From Nitrospira sp. (GTDB lineage: Bacteria; Nitrospirota; Nitrospiria; Nitrospirales; Nitrospiraceae): DNA of 28,705 nt. The first letter of the stretch is position 1, and each line of letters opens with the position of its first letter. Below are positions 16,567-24,620 of this stretch, piece after piece. A program made the translations under genes and the position numbers. The stretch covers positions 1 to 28,705 of the forward strand of contig JAKDNQ010000006.1 in assembly GCA_030456405.1 (NCBI GenBank), given 5' to 3'. Below the pieces are notes generated by a model. The model saw only the letters and a program-made list of their open reading frames with translations. It ran no database searches and had not been told where the DNA came from.

Positions 16567-16602
16567 CTGGGGAGGCAGAGCGTAAGCGCTCTGCCTCCCC
16601 AG
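16567..16602. terminator. Perfect 16-bp hairpin downstream of the PstS-like gene
   Basis: CTGGGGAGGCAGAGCG and its exact reverse complement flank a 4-nt loop (TAAG). The hairpin lies 94 nt beyond the stop of the PstS-like gene. No T tract follows on the minus strand, so it may end or stabilise the transcript, or be a repeat element of the REP type. Symmetry without mismatch over 16 bp is well beyond chance in this length. Confidence 0.65.
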
Positions 16603-16695
16603 CATCTCCACTGATCTTTCTGTCTTATCGGCAGGCGGGATGATCGGCCGTTCCTGGTTCCCACGGCTCAATCACGTCCATCCCCTTCCCCTTCC

Positions 16696-18231
16696 CTAGT
16701 AGCAGGCCGGATGGTCACCGTCATTAAAGGTGATCGGTCCGGCGGTCTGTCCCTTCTGCACAAACATCTCAGTGTTGACCGTTTGTCCAGGTTGCCGCAC
16801 ATTGCGCGCCCAAAAGTATCCGCTCCTCGTTTTAGGAAGGAGAGTCCCAATCGCCGCCACATATTCGTTCCACAGCGCCTGGTTGGCGTCAGGAACCGTC
16901 CGCTGAATCCCTACCCAGTCCGACCAGAAGAGATACCGGCCGCAGCGAAATTCCTTCTGCGAGACCGCGCGGTCCGCATCAGACGGATTGAGAACGTTCG
17001 CAGGAGGGTCATAGTCGCTGGGCAGCAAACCGTCGATTGGCACCGGGTATCCGCCGCGCATCCGTCCGACATTCCCTGCCGAGAATTCGAGGGGGTCTGC
17101 CCCTTCATCGGCGCGATTGTAGACAATCGCGTTCATATTCGCTTGCGACACCGGCGCCGCAGACCTTCCTTGGACACAAGCCAGTCCGTCTGAAACCGTT
17201 CGGGCCAGGTAATTGAAATCGCCCACGAAGGGCGGCCCAACGGTCCCGAAGGCGATTTCAGGAACGTCTTTATGAAAGACCGCGTCATAGATAATGCGGG
17301 TCCCAGCCGTGGTTGGCCGCGAGCAGGTGACGATGCTCTGGTTGATTCCTCCATTAAACGCGGCGCCGGGTGAGAGCGCTCCCGCGCCGGCCCCCAAACT
17401 GGAGTCAGGAGGCGTCAGCGGCGCCACCGGGTAGACACAGTAGCCAAGCTGGTTCCACGTCGCGACCTGCCCGCTGAAGATCGCTTCGACCTGCACACGG
17501 GTCAAAGAGATTTTACCGGCGGCAACTTTCGAGCCTGGAGTGCACTTTTGCACGCCATTGCCTACGATGACCACGAACGGAGTCGCCGTGATCGGAAACG
17601 ACGTGATTCCCGTATCCGTAATCGGCTGTGCGCAGGGAGGATTCGAACTTGGGTCGCACATGGATGGCTGGAAGTCGGTCCCTCTCGTATCCCCCGTGCC
17701 AAAATTCGCGGGCACCAGCACACGTTCCGTGCAGTTTTGAAAACTATTGTATGTTCTGCCTGTTCCCGGATCTGTTTTTAATCCTCCCGCAACGGCAACG
17801 CAGCCGGCGCCGCCCGGAACAATCGAGGTAAATTTTGATGCCGTGCTGCCGAGCGCCGCCTTCATATTGCCATAGGCCTTGCCGGTAAACCCGCCCGTAT
17901 ATCGGAAGAGAAAATTTGGAGTCCCATTGACCGTACATCTCCAGACGATGGCCGTATTGGCCGGCATGAGAATCAGGGGGTCCGTCAGATCTGCAATATT
18001 GGCCGCGTTCTGATAACGATCCGGCGTCGGCCCACCGACATCGCAGAGACTCAGCGGGATCGAAGCCGCCGGGCCGCCATCCGGGTTGGCGACGCCTTGG
18101 TACGCTTGTCCATGCGTGGACCCGACAACGTTCATATCGGCTGCGGCGTCATCGGGCATCCCGATGGGTATCGCCAGCAATGCCAAGGCCATGAGAGCCA
18201 TGACAGAATTTTTGCCTTTCATACATTTCAT
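16696..18231 (-). CDS. PstS-like substrate-binding protein, cysteine-rich
   Basis: A 511-residue secreted protein. The signal peptide (about 1-31) ends DAAA-DM. The family is recognised by ISLTRVQVEAIFSGQVATWNQLG (241-263), the hallmark of PstS-like phosphate-binding proteins, followed by SRPTTAGTRIIYDAVF (304-319), which fits the usual ligand-loop R-x-x-x-S/T-G-T region. The PstS N-terminal GAG-TFP motif is not found, and the protein is some 170 residues longer than PstS. The mature part holds 12 cysteines (for example 63, 99, 144, 167, 430, 510), consistent with disulfides in an exported protein. The ATG at 18231 has AAGGAG 7 nt upstream. No ABC permease or ATPase is nearby, so it may scavenge or display a ligand at the surface rather than feed a transporter. 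Phosphate as ligand is not proven. Confidence 0.7.
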   Translation of the reverse strand: MKCMKGKNSVMALMALALLAIPIGMPDDAAADMNVVGSTHGQAYQGVANPDGGPAASIPLSLCDVGGPTPDRYQNAANIADLTDPLILMPANTAIVWRCTVNGTPNFLFRYTGGFTGKAYGNMKAALGSTASKFTSIVPGGAGCVAVAGGLKTDPGTGRTYNSFQNCTERVLVPANFGTGDTRGTDFQPSMCDPSSNPPCAQPITDTGITSFPITATPFVVIVGNGVQKCTPGSKVAAGKISLTRVQVEAIFSGQVATWNQLGYCVYPVAPLTPPDSSLGAGAGALSPGAAFNGGINQSIVTCSRPTTAGTRIIYDAVFHKDVPEIAFGTVGPPFVGDFNYLARTVSDGLACVQGRSAAPVSQANMNAIVYNRADEGADPLEFSAGNVGRMRGGYPVPIDGLLPSDYDPPANVLNPSDADRAVSQKEFRCGRYLFWSDWVGIQRTVPDANQALWNEYVAAIGTLLPKTRSGYFWARNVRQPGQTVNTEMFVQKGQTAGPITFNDGDHPACY

Positions 18232-18292
18232 ATTTGCGCTCCTTCATTCGTACAAAAAATTACATGGGCGTATAGAGGCCGAAACCGGCTTG

Positions 18293-18318
18293 GGTTGCCG
18301 CCTGGTGGGGCGGCAACC
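18293..18318 (-). terminator. 10-bp hairpin just after the VPLPA-CTERM gene
   Basis: GGTTGCCGCC and GGCGGCAACC pair perfectly around a 6-nt loop, starting 3 nt after the stop codon. There is no T tract, so it may weaken read-through into the PstS-like gene or protect the 3' end of the upstream message. Confidence 0.5.
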
Positions 18319-18321
18319 ACA

Positions 18322-19098
18322 TCACGCCATAAACTTGCGCCGCGCAATCCCGACCAGGGCGGCAAGGCCTGTCCCAAACAGCACCACTGCCGTCGGCAAA
18401 GGCACGGCTGCTGGTGTACAGCCGCCGCCGCCGCAGAGATTAAATGGTCCGTTCGCGAGAAGCAGAGCCTTCCCGACATCCGAAAGGACATTCCTCTCCT
18501 GAGTCGCATCCACGTAAGCGTCTCCTTGAATCATTGTGAGGAGAGTGCCCAACGATCCTTGCATGCCGCCGCCGGTCCAGGTGCCGCTCAACGATCCACC
18601 AATGCCGAACGTAGTGGTCCATGAGGCTGGATCGATAGCAGGGAGCACAATTTCCGAACCGGGTCCTGTGGTCGTGCCAATGTTCTCTCTCCATCCCGTG
18701 ATGAGCGAGTTTAATGGGCCCACACCATTGTTGCTCTGTGAGGCGACGATCTCGGCCGACGTCTTTTGGGAAGCGTGGTTGATAAATACGTCAAATACCG
18801 TCGTCCCTTCGCTGCTCAACAGCGTATATTGGACCGGTTCGACACCGGCAGTGGCCGACAGCGGATTCAGGGAACTTTCGCTGAGATCGAATTGAGTCTG
18901 GGCCCCGGGAGCCAGTAAGCTCGCCGCGGGACCCAGGTTGCGATAGTATTCCTGGGCGTTACCAAACATCACCAGAATCAAGTCCCCAGGGTTGAACTCA
19001 AATGCTCGGGCCTCGGTCGCAAGACCGCTTATCCCGGCGACGGTGGCCATCACCCCCACAAGCACCTTGGCTTTTCTCAACCATCGAGCGCGTTGCAT
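18322..19098 (-). CDS. VPLPA-CTERM exosortase-sorted surface protein
   Basis: A 258-residue secreted protein of otherwise unknown function. It has a signal peptide (1-32, cleavage after TEARA) and a C-terminal sorting signal: VPLPT (232-236), a hydrophobic helix (237-251) and the basic end ARRKFMA. This is the VPLPA-CTERM pattern read by exosortase D, and the exosortase-EpsI fusion at the start of the window is the obvious partner. The central part (33-220) is Gly/Ser/Thr-rich with beta-strand character. A Cys pair (222 and 227) brackets four glycines just before the signal. The ATG at 19098 has GGAAGGAG 8 nt upstream; the open frame reaches further back, but without a ribosome site. It lies between the TPS exoprotein and the PstS-like gene on the same strand, with a hairpin directly after its stop. 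Confidence 0.85.
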   Translation of the reverse strand: MQRARWLRKAKVLVGVMATVAGISGLATEARAFEFNPGDLILVMFGNAQEYYRNLGPAASLLAPGAQTQFDLSESSLNPLSATAGVEPVQYTLLSSEGTTVFDVFINHASQKTSAEIVASQSNNGVGPLNSLITGWRENIGTTTGPGSEIVLPAIDPASWTTTFGIGGSLSGTWTGGGMQGSLGTLLTMIQGDAYVDATQERNVLSDVGKALLLANGPFNLCGGGGCTPAAVPLPTAVVLFGTGLAALVGIARRKFMA

Positions 19099-19312
19099 AT
19101 ATTGTTCTCCTTCCGATTCCAGCATGACGAATCGCGTCGGTCCGTCACGCCATCGCGTTTTTTGACACGACCTTGCCTTCAGACACTCAACCCTCTCATG
19201 ATGCCTCAGCCTCACCTCCTCCCTGGTTTATCTCATGCTCACCGCAGTCATGCGACCCTTGCGCATGGCTGCATGAACGGAATTCACTACGCACCGTTGT
19301 CACCCTCCGCTC

Positions 19313-22300
19313 TTACTCACCTGGCTCTTCCGCCTTCGTTTCCACCTTGACTCTGACCTTATCTCTGATCCGCAGCGAAGCGGTCTTGGTCCCATGTCCA
19401 GCTTGCTTATCGGAGGCCCTCGCTATGACCTTGGGTGTTGCCACATCATCGACTTTTTGAGTGGTCATTGAGACCGTGGACGCGGCCGCCGTCACCGATG
19501 AGCTGGTGGTGACCGACCCGACGGAGTCGCTGATAGATCCAAGTCCCAGTGTGGTTCCGCCCGCGCCGCCTGAGATGCCACCGAGATTGACGACAAACAC
19601 TCCGACAAAACTCGTCAAGCTTCCGACCAGCTGGCCTCCGACATTCACGTCTGTGATGCCCCTGATCAGTCCCCCTTGCAGATCGAGATTATGGCCGGCG
19701 TTGATCGTCACGTTCCGCCCCCGAATGCCCGCAGGCGGCACGATGACATCGTGCGCGGCAGTGAGACGAATGTCGCCGAGCTTAAAACCGGCAAACAACT
19801 GTTCCGTACTCTGCTTGTACTGATTCAGCCAGGCCTCATGAGCAGCCGGCGCCAAGGGTTCCAGTTGGCTCACGTCGTGCCCGAGGAATTGGTGTAAGAA
19901 CACCGTCGCTTCAAAGGGGGAAATGGGATTAAAAGGCGGAATATCAGGCAGATTGCCGTCTTTGGGAGAAAAGGTGAAAATGCCGCTCCCGGGAACACTG
20001 AAAAACGTTTTGATCAGCGTGCCGTCCGGCGCGATCTCTTCTATCGGAAACAGCGTGACATCCGTGCGCGCCCCGCTTCCCGCATTGATGTCGCCTGCCG
20101 TTGAGGTGAGGGTGATATCGCGGCCGCCCAACGTGGCGATCCGAGACAGATTCACGTCGATGTTTCCGGCCGCCTTCAGATCGATTGCGCCGCCTCGCAC
20201 CGTGACGATACCGGTTTGGTCCGTCACGCTGTTGCGATTCGTTCCGATGTTCACCGATCCGCCGACGGGTTCGACGATGTCGACCTGTTTCCCATTCACG
20301 AGAAGCGTCAACGTCCCGTTGACCACGTTCGGCCGGCCATCGATAGCGCCGTTGCCGGGCGGAGCAGAGAAGACTGTCTTTCCGTTCGTCACCAACATGA
20401 CCGCACCATCGGCCAGCTGAACGAGAGGCCGGTCGAGCACGACCACGCCTTGCACGAGATCGCCGGCTGCGACAACCGAGGAAGCAGCAGCATCCACGAC
20501 GATCGGCTTACCGTTTATACCTAGCGCTGCAGTTCCGTTCACCACCAGCACCGTCCTGCCGAGCACGGCGTCGTTCGGCCCGACCACGACGGGCAATCCA
20601 CCTGCGTCCAGGACCGGCTTGCCGCCGGCGAGGTACACAGGGCTGCCGATCCTCCCGACGAGATCTGTATTGCTCGCATCCACGGGAATCGCGGTGATTC
20701 CGTCATGACCGAGAACCGGATTGCCGGCGACGGCTAATACCTGCCGGCCGTTGACCGTGACCACTCCAAGGATTGCGCTCGTTGCCGTGGCGATGTTTCC
20801 GGCTCCCGGCGCCGCAGCGTCCAATCCGTGGATGAACAGACTCGCGCCGTTATTACTGATGATGCGTGACTGGGTCATCTTGACGTCGCCGCCGACGCCA
20901 ATGTCCAGTAACCCTCCCTTGTCGGCATCGGACGTGACTTGCTCGGGATCGAGACGAAAGGTAATGCCACGGCTCGCGGCCAAATCGACGGTCCCTCCGG
21001 CTGTCAGCTTGACCAAGCCTGTTCCTCCAAAAATAAACCCGGAATCCAATGCGTCGCGGCCGGATAAATCGATGTCGCGTTTCGCCGCGATCTTCACGGC
21101 AGGAATGGGATGTCCCATGGCATCATTCCCGAAATCGGGCGCTGCCATGGCGCCAAAGATGTTTCGAATGTCGCGCCCTGCGGAGATCGTCACGATTTTC
21201 CGATACGAGTTGACGAGATCGAGTTTGAGATCGCTGATGTCGCCGCCTGCGGCGCTCAGCGTGATCGATCTGGGAACGTGAGCAATCGGATTGACCTCCG
21301 TGCCGCACGTGAAGCGGCAGAGGCTGATGCCGGCCGGATCTGCTTGATTGGCCGTTCCCACAATGGATCGACCGGCGAAGAACAGGATGGTCCCGACCGG
21401 CGAGGGCCAGAACTCCAGCAACCGTTGAATGAAAATATCTCCATTCGGCGCTGAGGCGCTGAATGACGCCGGGTAGACGTTCCGTCTGATGTCCCCAAAC
21501 CCAAACCCTGGGGCGGGAGGCTGCAAATACATATTGCCTTGGTGCGACAGGAGGTTCACAGAACTGTTGGGATTGGCGGTCACCAAGACCGCTCCAGGTT
21601 GTCCTGGAACTCTGTCCACCAATCCCCGATCTTGCATCAAGCCGAAATAGATGTTGTTCTGCGCTGTCACGCTGACGGTTGCCAGTCCGAGACGGCTCGT
21701 GTTCGTGCTGCTGTCCGTGATTTGAGTCCCGATTGTAAAATTGGCATAATTATCCGGAGCGCCGAGATTTCCTCCCAGGTTGATTCTGGCTTTTCCATCG
21801 GACAGCACGAAGCCGGGACCGGTGGGCAAGCCGTTGACGATCCCGCCGAGAAAATCCTCACCGGTCGTGATCGTGAGATTGCCGGTTCCATCCAATCGAA
21901 TTCCCGAGTAGCTATTTGTCGGACTGGGTGTCTGACCTTGAAAGGCGCTCGGCGCGATGAGATCGCGACCGGCAACAATCGAAATGTCCCCCGAAAACGT
22001 CTGCAAAATTGTATGTCCTCCGCCCGTATCGGGGACCAATTTGATATCTCTGATGGCATTGAGAGAGATATTCCCCCCACCACCCGCGAAGAGTCTCGTG
22101 CTGTCAAACAGAATGTCGTTCCCCGCGGTGAGCACGTAGCTCCATTTCGCCGCTGAACTGCCCGCAGAGGGCCCGGAAACCTGTCCATTTGAAATTCCGA
22201 CATTGGGTGAGAAGATCAAATCGTTTCCTGCGGTGAACCGAAGGAAGCCCTCTTGTCCTGGGGGGAGGGCCCATCCTGACAGGACTGTCCCGGTGGTCGG

Positions 22301-23503
22301 GTCGACAACCGGCGCAAGACTAAATGCAGGATTGATGCTGACAGTGAGATTGGTTCCAGGGGGTGACCGAAATTCCACATCCGAGGCTCCGCTGCCGGTA
22401 AAGCCTTGAAGATCGGCCGTCGTAACCGTTTGCGTGCCGACGGTGGGATCGATGAGGAACCGCCCCCCACGATAGCCCTGCACAGCAGTCGCGACAAACC
22501 GGCCGCCGAGGGCGACGCTCGATCCACTGACCTCAACAAACCCGCCATTTCCCCCGCCCACTCCACCGGAGCTGTCAAGCACGGCGCCTTGCTCGAACTT
22601 CGTATGACCGGCCGTCAGGTCCGACTTCACCAGGATGGCGCCGCCATCCGAGACGCCCTGAGCGCCGCCTTTGGCGCTTGTGACACTACCGGCTGTGAGC
22701 GCAACCCGGTCGGTCGCCACGAGATGGATTTTCCCGTTCTGTTGCCGAACCGTGTTCGCCTGCACGAGTCCGCTCTGAGTGACCAGCCGTCCAATCATGC
22801 TGACCTGCCCACCATCGGCGATGAGATCCTTAAGGTTTCGCGACTCGCCGGCCGGCGCATTGACCTCCACAAGAAACCCGCGCCCGTCCGCTCGATTCGA
22901 CAAATAGGCCGTCGTACCGGCAGCCAAGGCAATGTGGCCGTTCGGGCTCCTGATCACGCCGTTGTTCGTGACGTTCGGCGCCAGGAGATAGACGCCGAAG
23001 GGACCGGCCGAAATTTGGCCTTCGTTTTGCACCGCGCCATTGGTCGCTGCCCCTTGAAAGGCATGCCGGCCGTTCATGAAATCGGCATCTGTGATATTCA
23101 GGGAGGATGCTATAAGCCCGTTGACGTTCACTTGCGAGTGAGGACCGAAGAACACGCCGTTGGGATTGATCACGATGACCGATCCATTGGCGAACACCGA
23201 CCCTAGAAATTGGCTCGGATCGGCCCCGACAACCCGATTGAGAGCAACGGCGCTCGCCGACGGCTGGTTGAATTGGAGTACCTCGCCCACATTGTTTCCC
23301 AGACTGTCCCACTGTATTCCCATGAGCTGCGTCGTCTGATCCACCGTGATCTGCGAGGTCCCGAGCCCCGCAACTGTGCCGCTTCCCAGTTGCACGACCG
23401 GATCGATGGCGCTCGTCGACTGCGCCGGCACGGATACGGGAACACCCAGGCCTATCAATAGAAGAATAATGCTCCCCAGGCTGTGGGTAAGCCGAGTGAA
23501 CAT
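19313..23503 (-). CDS. Two-partner secretion exoprotein (TpsA, filamentous-hemagglutinin type)
   Basis: A 1,396-residue secreted protein. The signal peptide (1-28) ends VPAQS. The TPS domain (about 30-250) carries the family motifs, including VFANGSVIVINPNGVFFG and GHIALAAGTTAYLSN, and would be bound by the TpsB-type transporter encoded at 14188-15900. Behind it the chain is rich in Gly, Asn, Val and Ile with the GNI-LTA-GDI rhythm of a right-handed beta-helix. A section at about 913-1081 breaks this rhythm with repeated NG-PVV-type units. A Cys pair (SLCRFTCG) lies at about 728. The C-terminus is Lys/Glu-rich and ends KAEEPGE, with no sorting signal. ATG 23503 was chosen; GTG codons at 23521, 23524 and 23554 are possible starts. 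Adhesin is the likely role; no toxin domain was seen. Confidence 0.88.
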   Translation of the reverse strand: MFTRLTHSLGSIILLLIGLGVPVSVPAQSTSAIDPVVQLGSGTVAGLGTSQITVDQTTQLMGIQWDSLGNNVGEVLQFNQPSASAVALNRVVGADPSQFLGSVFANGSVIVINPNGVFFGPHSQVNVNGLIASSLNITDADFMNGRHAFQGAATNGAVQNEGQISAGPFGVYLLAPNVTNNGVIRSPNGHIALAAGTTAYLSNRADGRGFLVEVNAPAGESRNLKDLIADGGQVSMIGRLVTQSGLVQANTVRQQNGKIHLVATDRVALTAGSVTSAKGGAQGVSDGGAILVKSDLTAGHTKFEQGAVLDSSGGVGGGNGGFVEVSGSSVALGGRFVATAVQGYRGGRFLIDPTVGTQTVTTADLQGFTGSGASDVEFRSPPGTNLTVSINPAFSLAPVVDPTTGTVLSGWALPPGQEGFLRFTAGNDLIFSPNVGISNGQVSGPSAGSSAAKWSYVLTAGNDILFDSTRLFAGGGGNISLNAIRDIKLVPDTGGGHTILQTFSGDISIVAGRDLIAPSAFQGQTPSPTNSYSGIRLDGTGNLTITTGEDFLGGIVNGLPTGPGFVLSDGKARINLGGNLGAPDNYANFTIGTQITDSSTNTSRLGLATVSVTAQNNIYFGLMQDRGLVDRVPGQPGAVLVTANPNSSVNLLSHQGNMYLQPPAPGFGFGDIRRNVYPASFSASAPNGDIFIQRLLEFWPSPVGTILFFAGRSIVGTANQADPAGISLCRFTCGTEVNPIAHVPRSITLSAAGGDISDLKLDLVNSYRKIVTISAGRDIRNIFGAMAAPDFGNDAMGHPIPAVKIAAKRDIDLSGRDALDSGFIFGGTGLVKLTAGGTVDLAASRGITFRLDPEQVTSDADKGGLLDIGVGGDVKMTQSRIISNNGASLFIHGLDAAAPGAGNIATATSAILGVVTVNGRQVLAVAGNPVLGHDGITAIPVDASNTDLVGRIGSPVYLAGGKPVLDAGGLPVVVGPNDAVLGRTVLVVNGTAALGINGKPIVVDAAASSVVAAGDLVQGVVVLDRPLVQLADGAVMLVTNGKTVFSAPPGNGAIDGRPNVVNGTLTLLVNGKQVDIVEPVGGSVNIGTNRNSVTDQTGIVTVRGGAIDLKAAGNIDVNLSRIATLGGRDITLTSTAGDINAGSGARTDVTLFPIEEIAPDGTLIKTFFSVPGSGIFTFSPKDGNLPDIPPFNPISPFEATVFLHQFLGHDVSQLEPLAPAAHEAWLNQYKQSTEQLFAGFKLGDIRLTAAHDVIVPPAGIRGRNVTINAGHNLDLQGGLIRGITDVNVGGQLVGSLTSFVGVFVVNLGGISGGAGGTTLGLGSISDSVGSVTTSSSVTAAASTVSMTTQKVDDVATPKVIARASDKQAGHGTKTASLRIRDKVRVKVETKAEEPGE

Positions 23504-23617
23504 GTTTCTCGATCTCTTCACCACTTTAACCGCGCTTCCTCTGAACGAGCACACCTCTCCCCTGAACGCTCAGTTGTCGGCCAAATCTCTCGCCTCGGCT
23601 ACACACCCAGCTTGATA

Positions 23618-23647
23618 CGTATAGGTGTATAGATGTCACGATGTCAA
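23618..23647 (-). promoter_or_regulatory. Sigma70-type promoter of the exoprotein gene
   Basis: On the minus strand TTGACA (23647-23642) and TATACG (23623-23618) are 18 nt apart. This predicts a leader of about 110 nt before the ATG at 23503. Two direct copies of GATGTCA on the plus strand overlap the -35 side (23632-23646) and could be an operator. Confidence 0.55.
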
Positions 23648-23785
23648 TGTTCCAGATGTAATTTGATAGTTCTGTAACATAATCGATAGACATCCAATAT
23701 TCATCTCATCATGCTTATTGACCTATGAATAGAGCATATAGTTCGGCATACCATCTGTGCTGTAGCAGAATTGCAGTTTGTATAG

Positions 23786-23815
23786 TTGACATTTATGTAA
23801 CTTATTATGTACATC
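23786..23815 (+). promoter_or_regulatory. Possible sigma70 promoter of the lipoprotein-porin operon
   Basis: TTGACA (23786-23791) is followed after 18 nt by TACATC, or after 17 nt by GTACAT. The -35 box is perfect, the -10 box is weak. It lies about 57 nt before the chosen start of the lipoprotein gene. Confidence 0.4.
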
Positions 23816-23871
23816 TTATTACCTTACGTGACGCACTTTTCACCTCAGGAACGAACAGGGCGTGGTTAGAG

Positions 23872-24525
23872 ATGTCGTCACTCCTCCATTTCAATGCCTC
23901 GATACTCGTCGTCCTCCTTTCTTTTCTTGGAACTGTCATGACCGGCTGTGCGCGGCTGCCGGAAACGACGAGGGTGCTGCACGAAGACGATCGCGTCGTG
24001 GTCAAGATGGAGACGGACCTTGACGCCCATCCCGCAACTCACACCAGTCCGACCGACTTTTCGAACGAACAGTTGACGAGTCTTTTGCGCGGGTTTTCTG
24101 TTCGCATGTTGTCGCGAGTTCCGGTTCATCTGCTGGCAGACAGCGTACCGGCCAGAAAACTGTTTTGGGAGAGTGAACTCGATGCGCTGGTCCCGATCCT
24201 TCGTGAGGCCTTACAAAAAGTAGGGCTTCGCGAACGGATTCGATTTGAAGTGCTCTTGCCCGGCCGTAACCCCTTGTACTGGCGCGATGTCACGGGAGGG
24301 TGGGTCAAGGTACAGGATCGCTACTTTCATCTGCATGTCGATTACTTTCATGTGGAGCAACCGATCCGCAAATCGAGCGCCTACGATCGTAGCTATCCCA
24401 CTCCATGGACCCCTGAGCGGGCATACTTGATCTACTTTGAACCAGCACGGATGTATGTGACAGATCCGAGTCTCAATGAGTATGCCGTCGATTTGAGCTT
24501 GTTTCGCGGAGACACTTCGCCCTGA
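23872..24525 (+). CDS. Lipoprotein of unknown function
   Basis: A 217-residue protein with a lipoprotein signal: hydrophobic residues 9-22, then MTGC with Cys at 26. The rest is soluble, of mixed helix and strand, with many aromatic residues in the second half (YWRDVTGGWVKV, RYFHLHVDYFHVEQP, YLIYFEP). It was not recognised as a member of a named family. The ATG at 23872 was chosen because it begins the signal peptide directly; the frame is open to 23725 with no ribosome site there. It lies 95 nt upstream of the porin gene on the same strand and is likely part of the same operon, perhaps helping the porin or a periplasmic complex, which is only inference. Confidence 0.65.
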   Translation: MSSLLHFNASILVVLLSFLGTVMTGCARLPETTRVLHEDDRVVVKMETDLDAHPATHTSPTDFSNEQLTSLLRGFSVRMLSRVPVHLLADSVPARKLFWESELDALVPILREALQKVGLRERIRFEVLLPGRNPLYWRDVTGGWVKVQDRYFHLHVDYFHVEQPIRKSSAYDRSYPTPWTPERAYLIYFEPARMYVTDPSLNEYAVDLSLFRGDTSP

Positions 24526-24620
24526 GCACAGAAGGATCTGACGACGTTGCTCTCGGATTGGAGCCCACGAAAGGTCCCCATGAACGCGAAGCCATTGCTA
24601 ATGTGGGAAGTCACAGGAAC

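Larger units (their letters stand above)
23504..23871. other. AT-rich divergent intergenic region
   Basis: This stretch separates the minus-strand secretion block from the plus-strand porin operon. From about 23610 to 23830 it is markedly AT-rich compared with the rest of the window. It holds promoter-like elements on both strands and no gene. An open frame from 23725 leads into the lipoprotein gene but has no ribosome site. Confidence 0.6.

Noticed and set aside
19099..19312. Possible small gene between the exoprotein and VPLPA-CTERM genes
   Set aside because: Short frames there (for example on the plus strand from 19093) have no start signal and low-complexity His/Pro/Ser composition; it looks like plain spacer.
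19313..19480. Contact-dependent inhibition (CdiA) toxin end on the exoprotein
   Set aside because: No VENN or ELYN motif, no toxin-like C-terminal domain and no small immunity gene downstream.
21123..22203. Alternative minus- and plus-strand frames within the exoprotein gene
   Set aside because: They are Arg/Ser/Pro-rich shadows of a continuous 1.4-kb-codon frame with TPS and beta-helix character.
23665..23690. Pho-box-like sequence (CTGTAACATAA-type) in the divergent region
   Set aside because: Only one half resembles the consensus; the second half does not, so it cannot be called a PhoB site.
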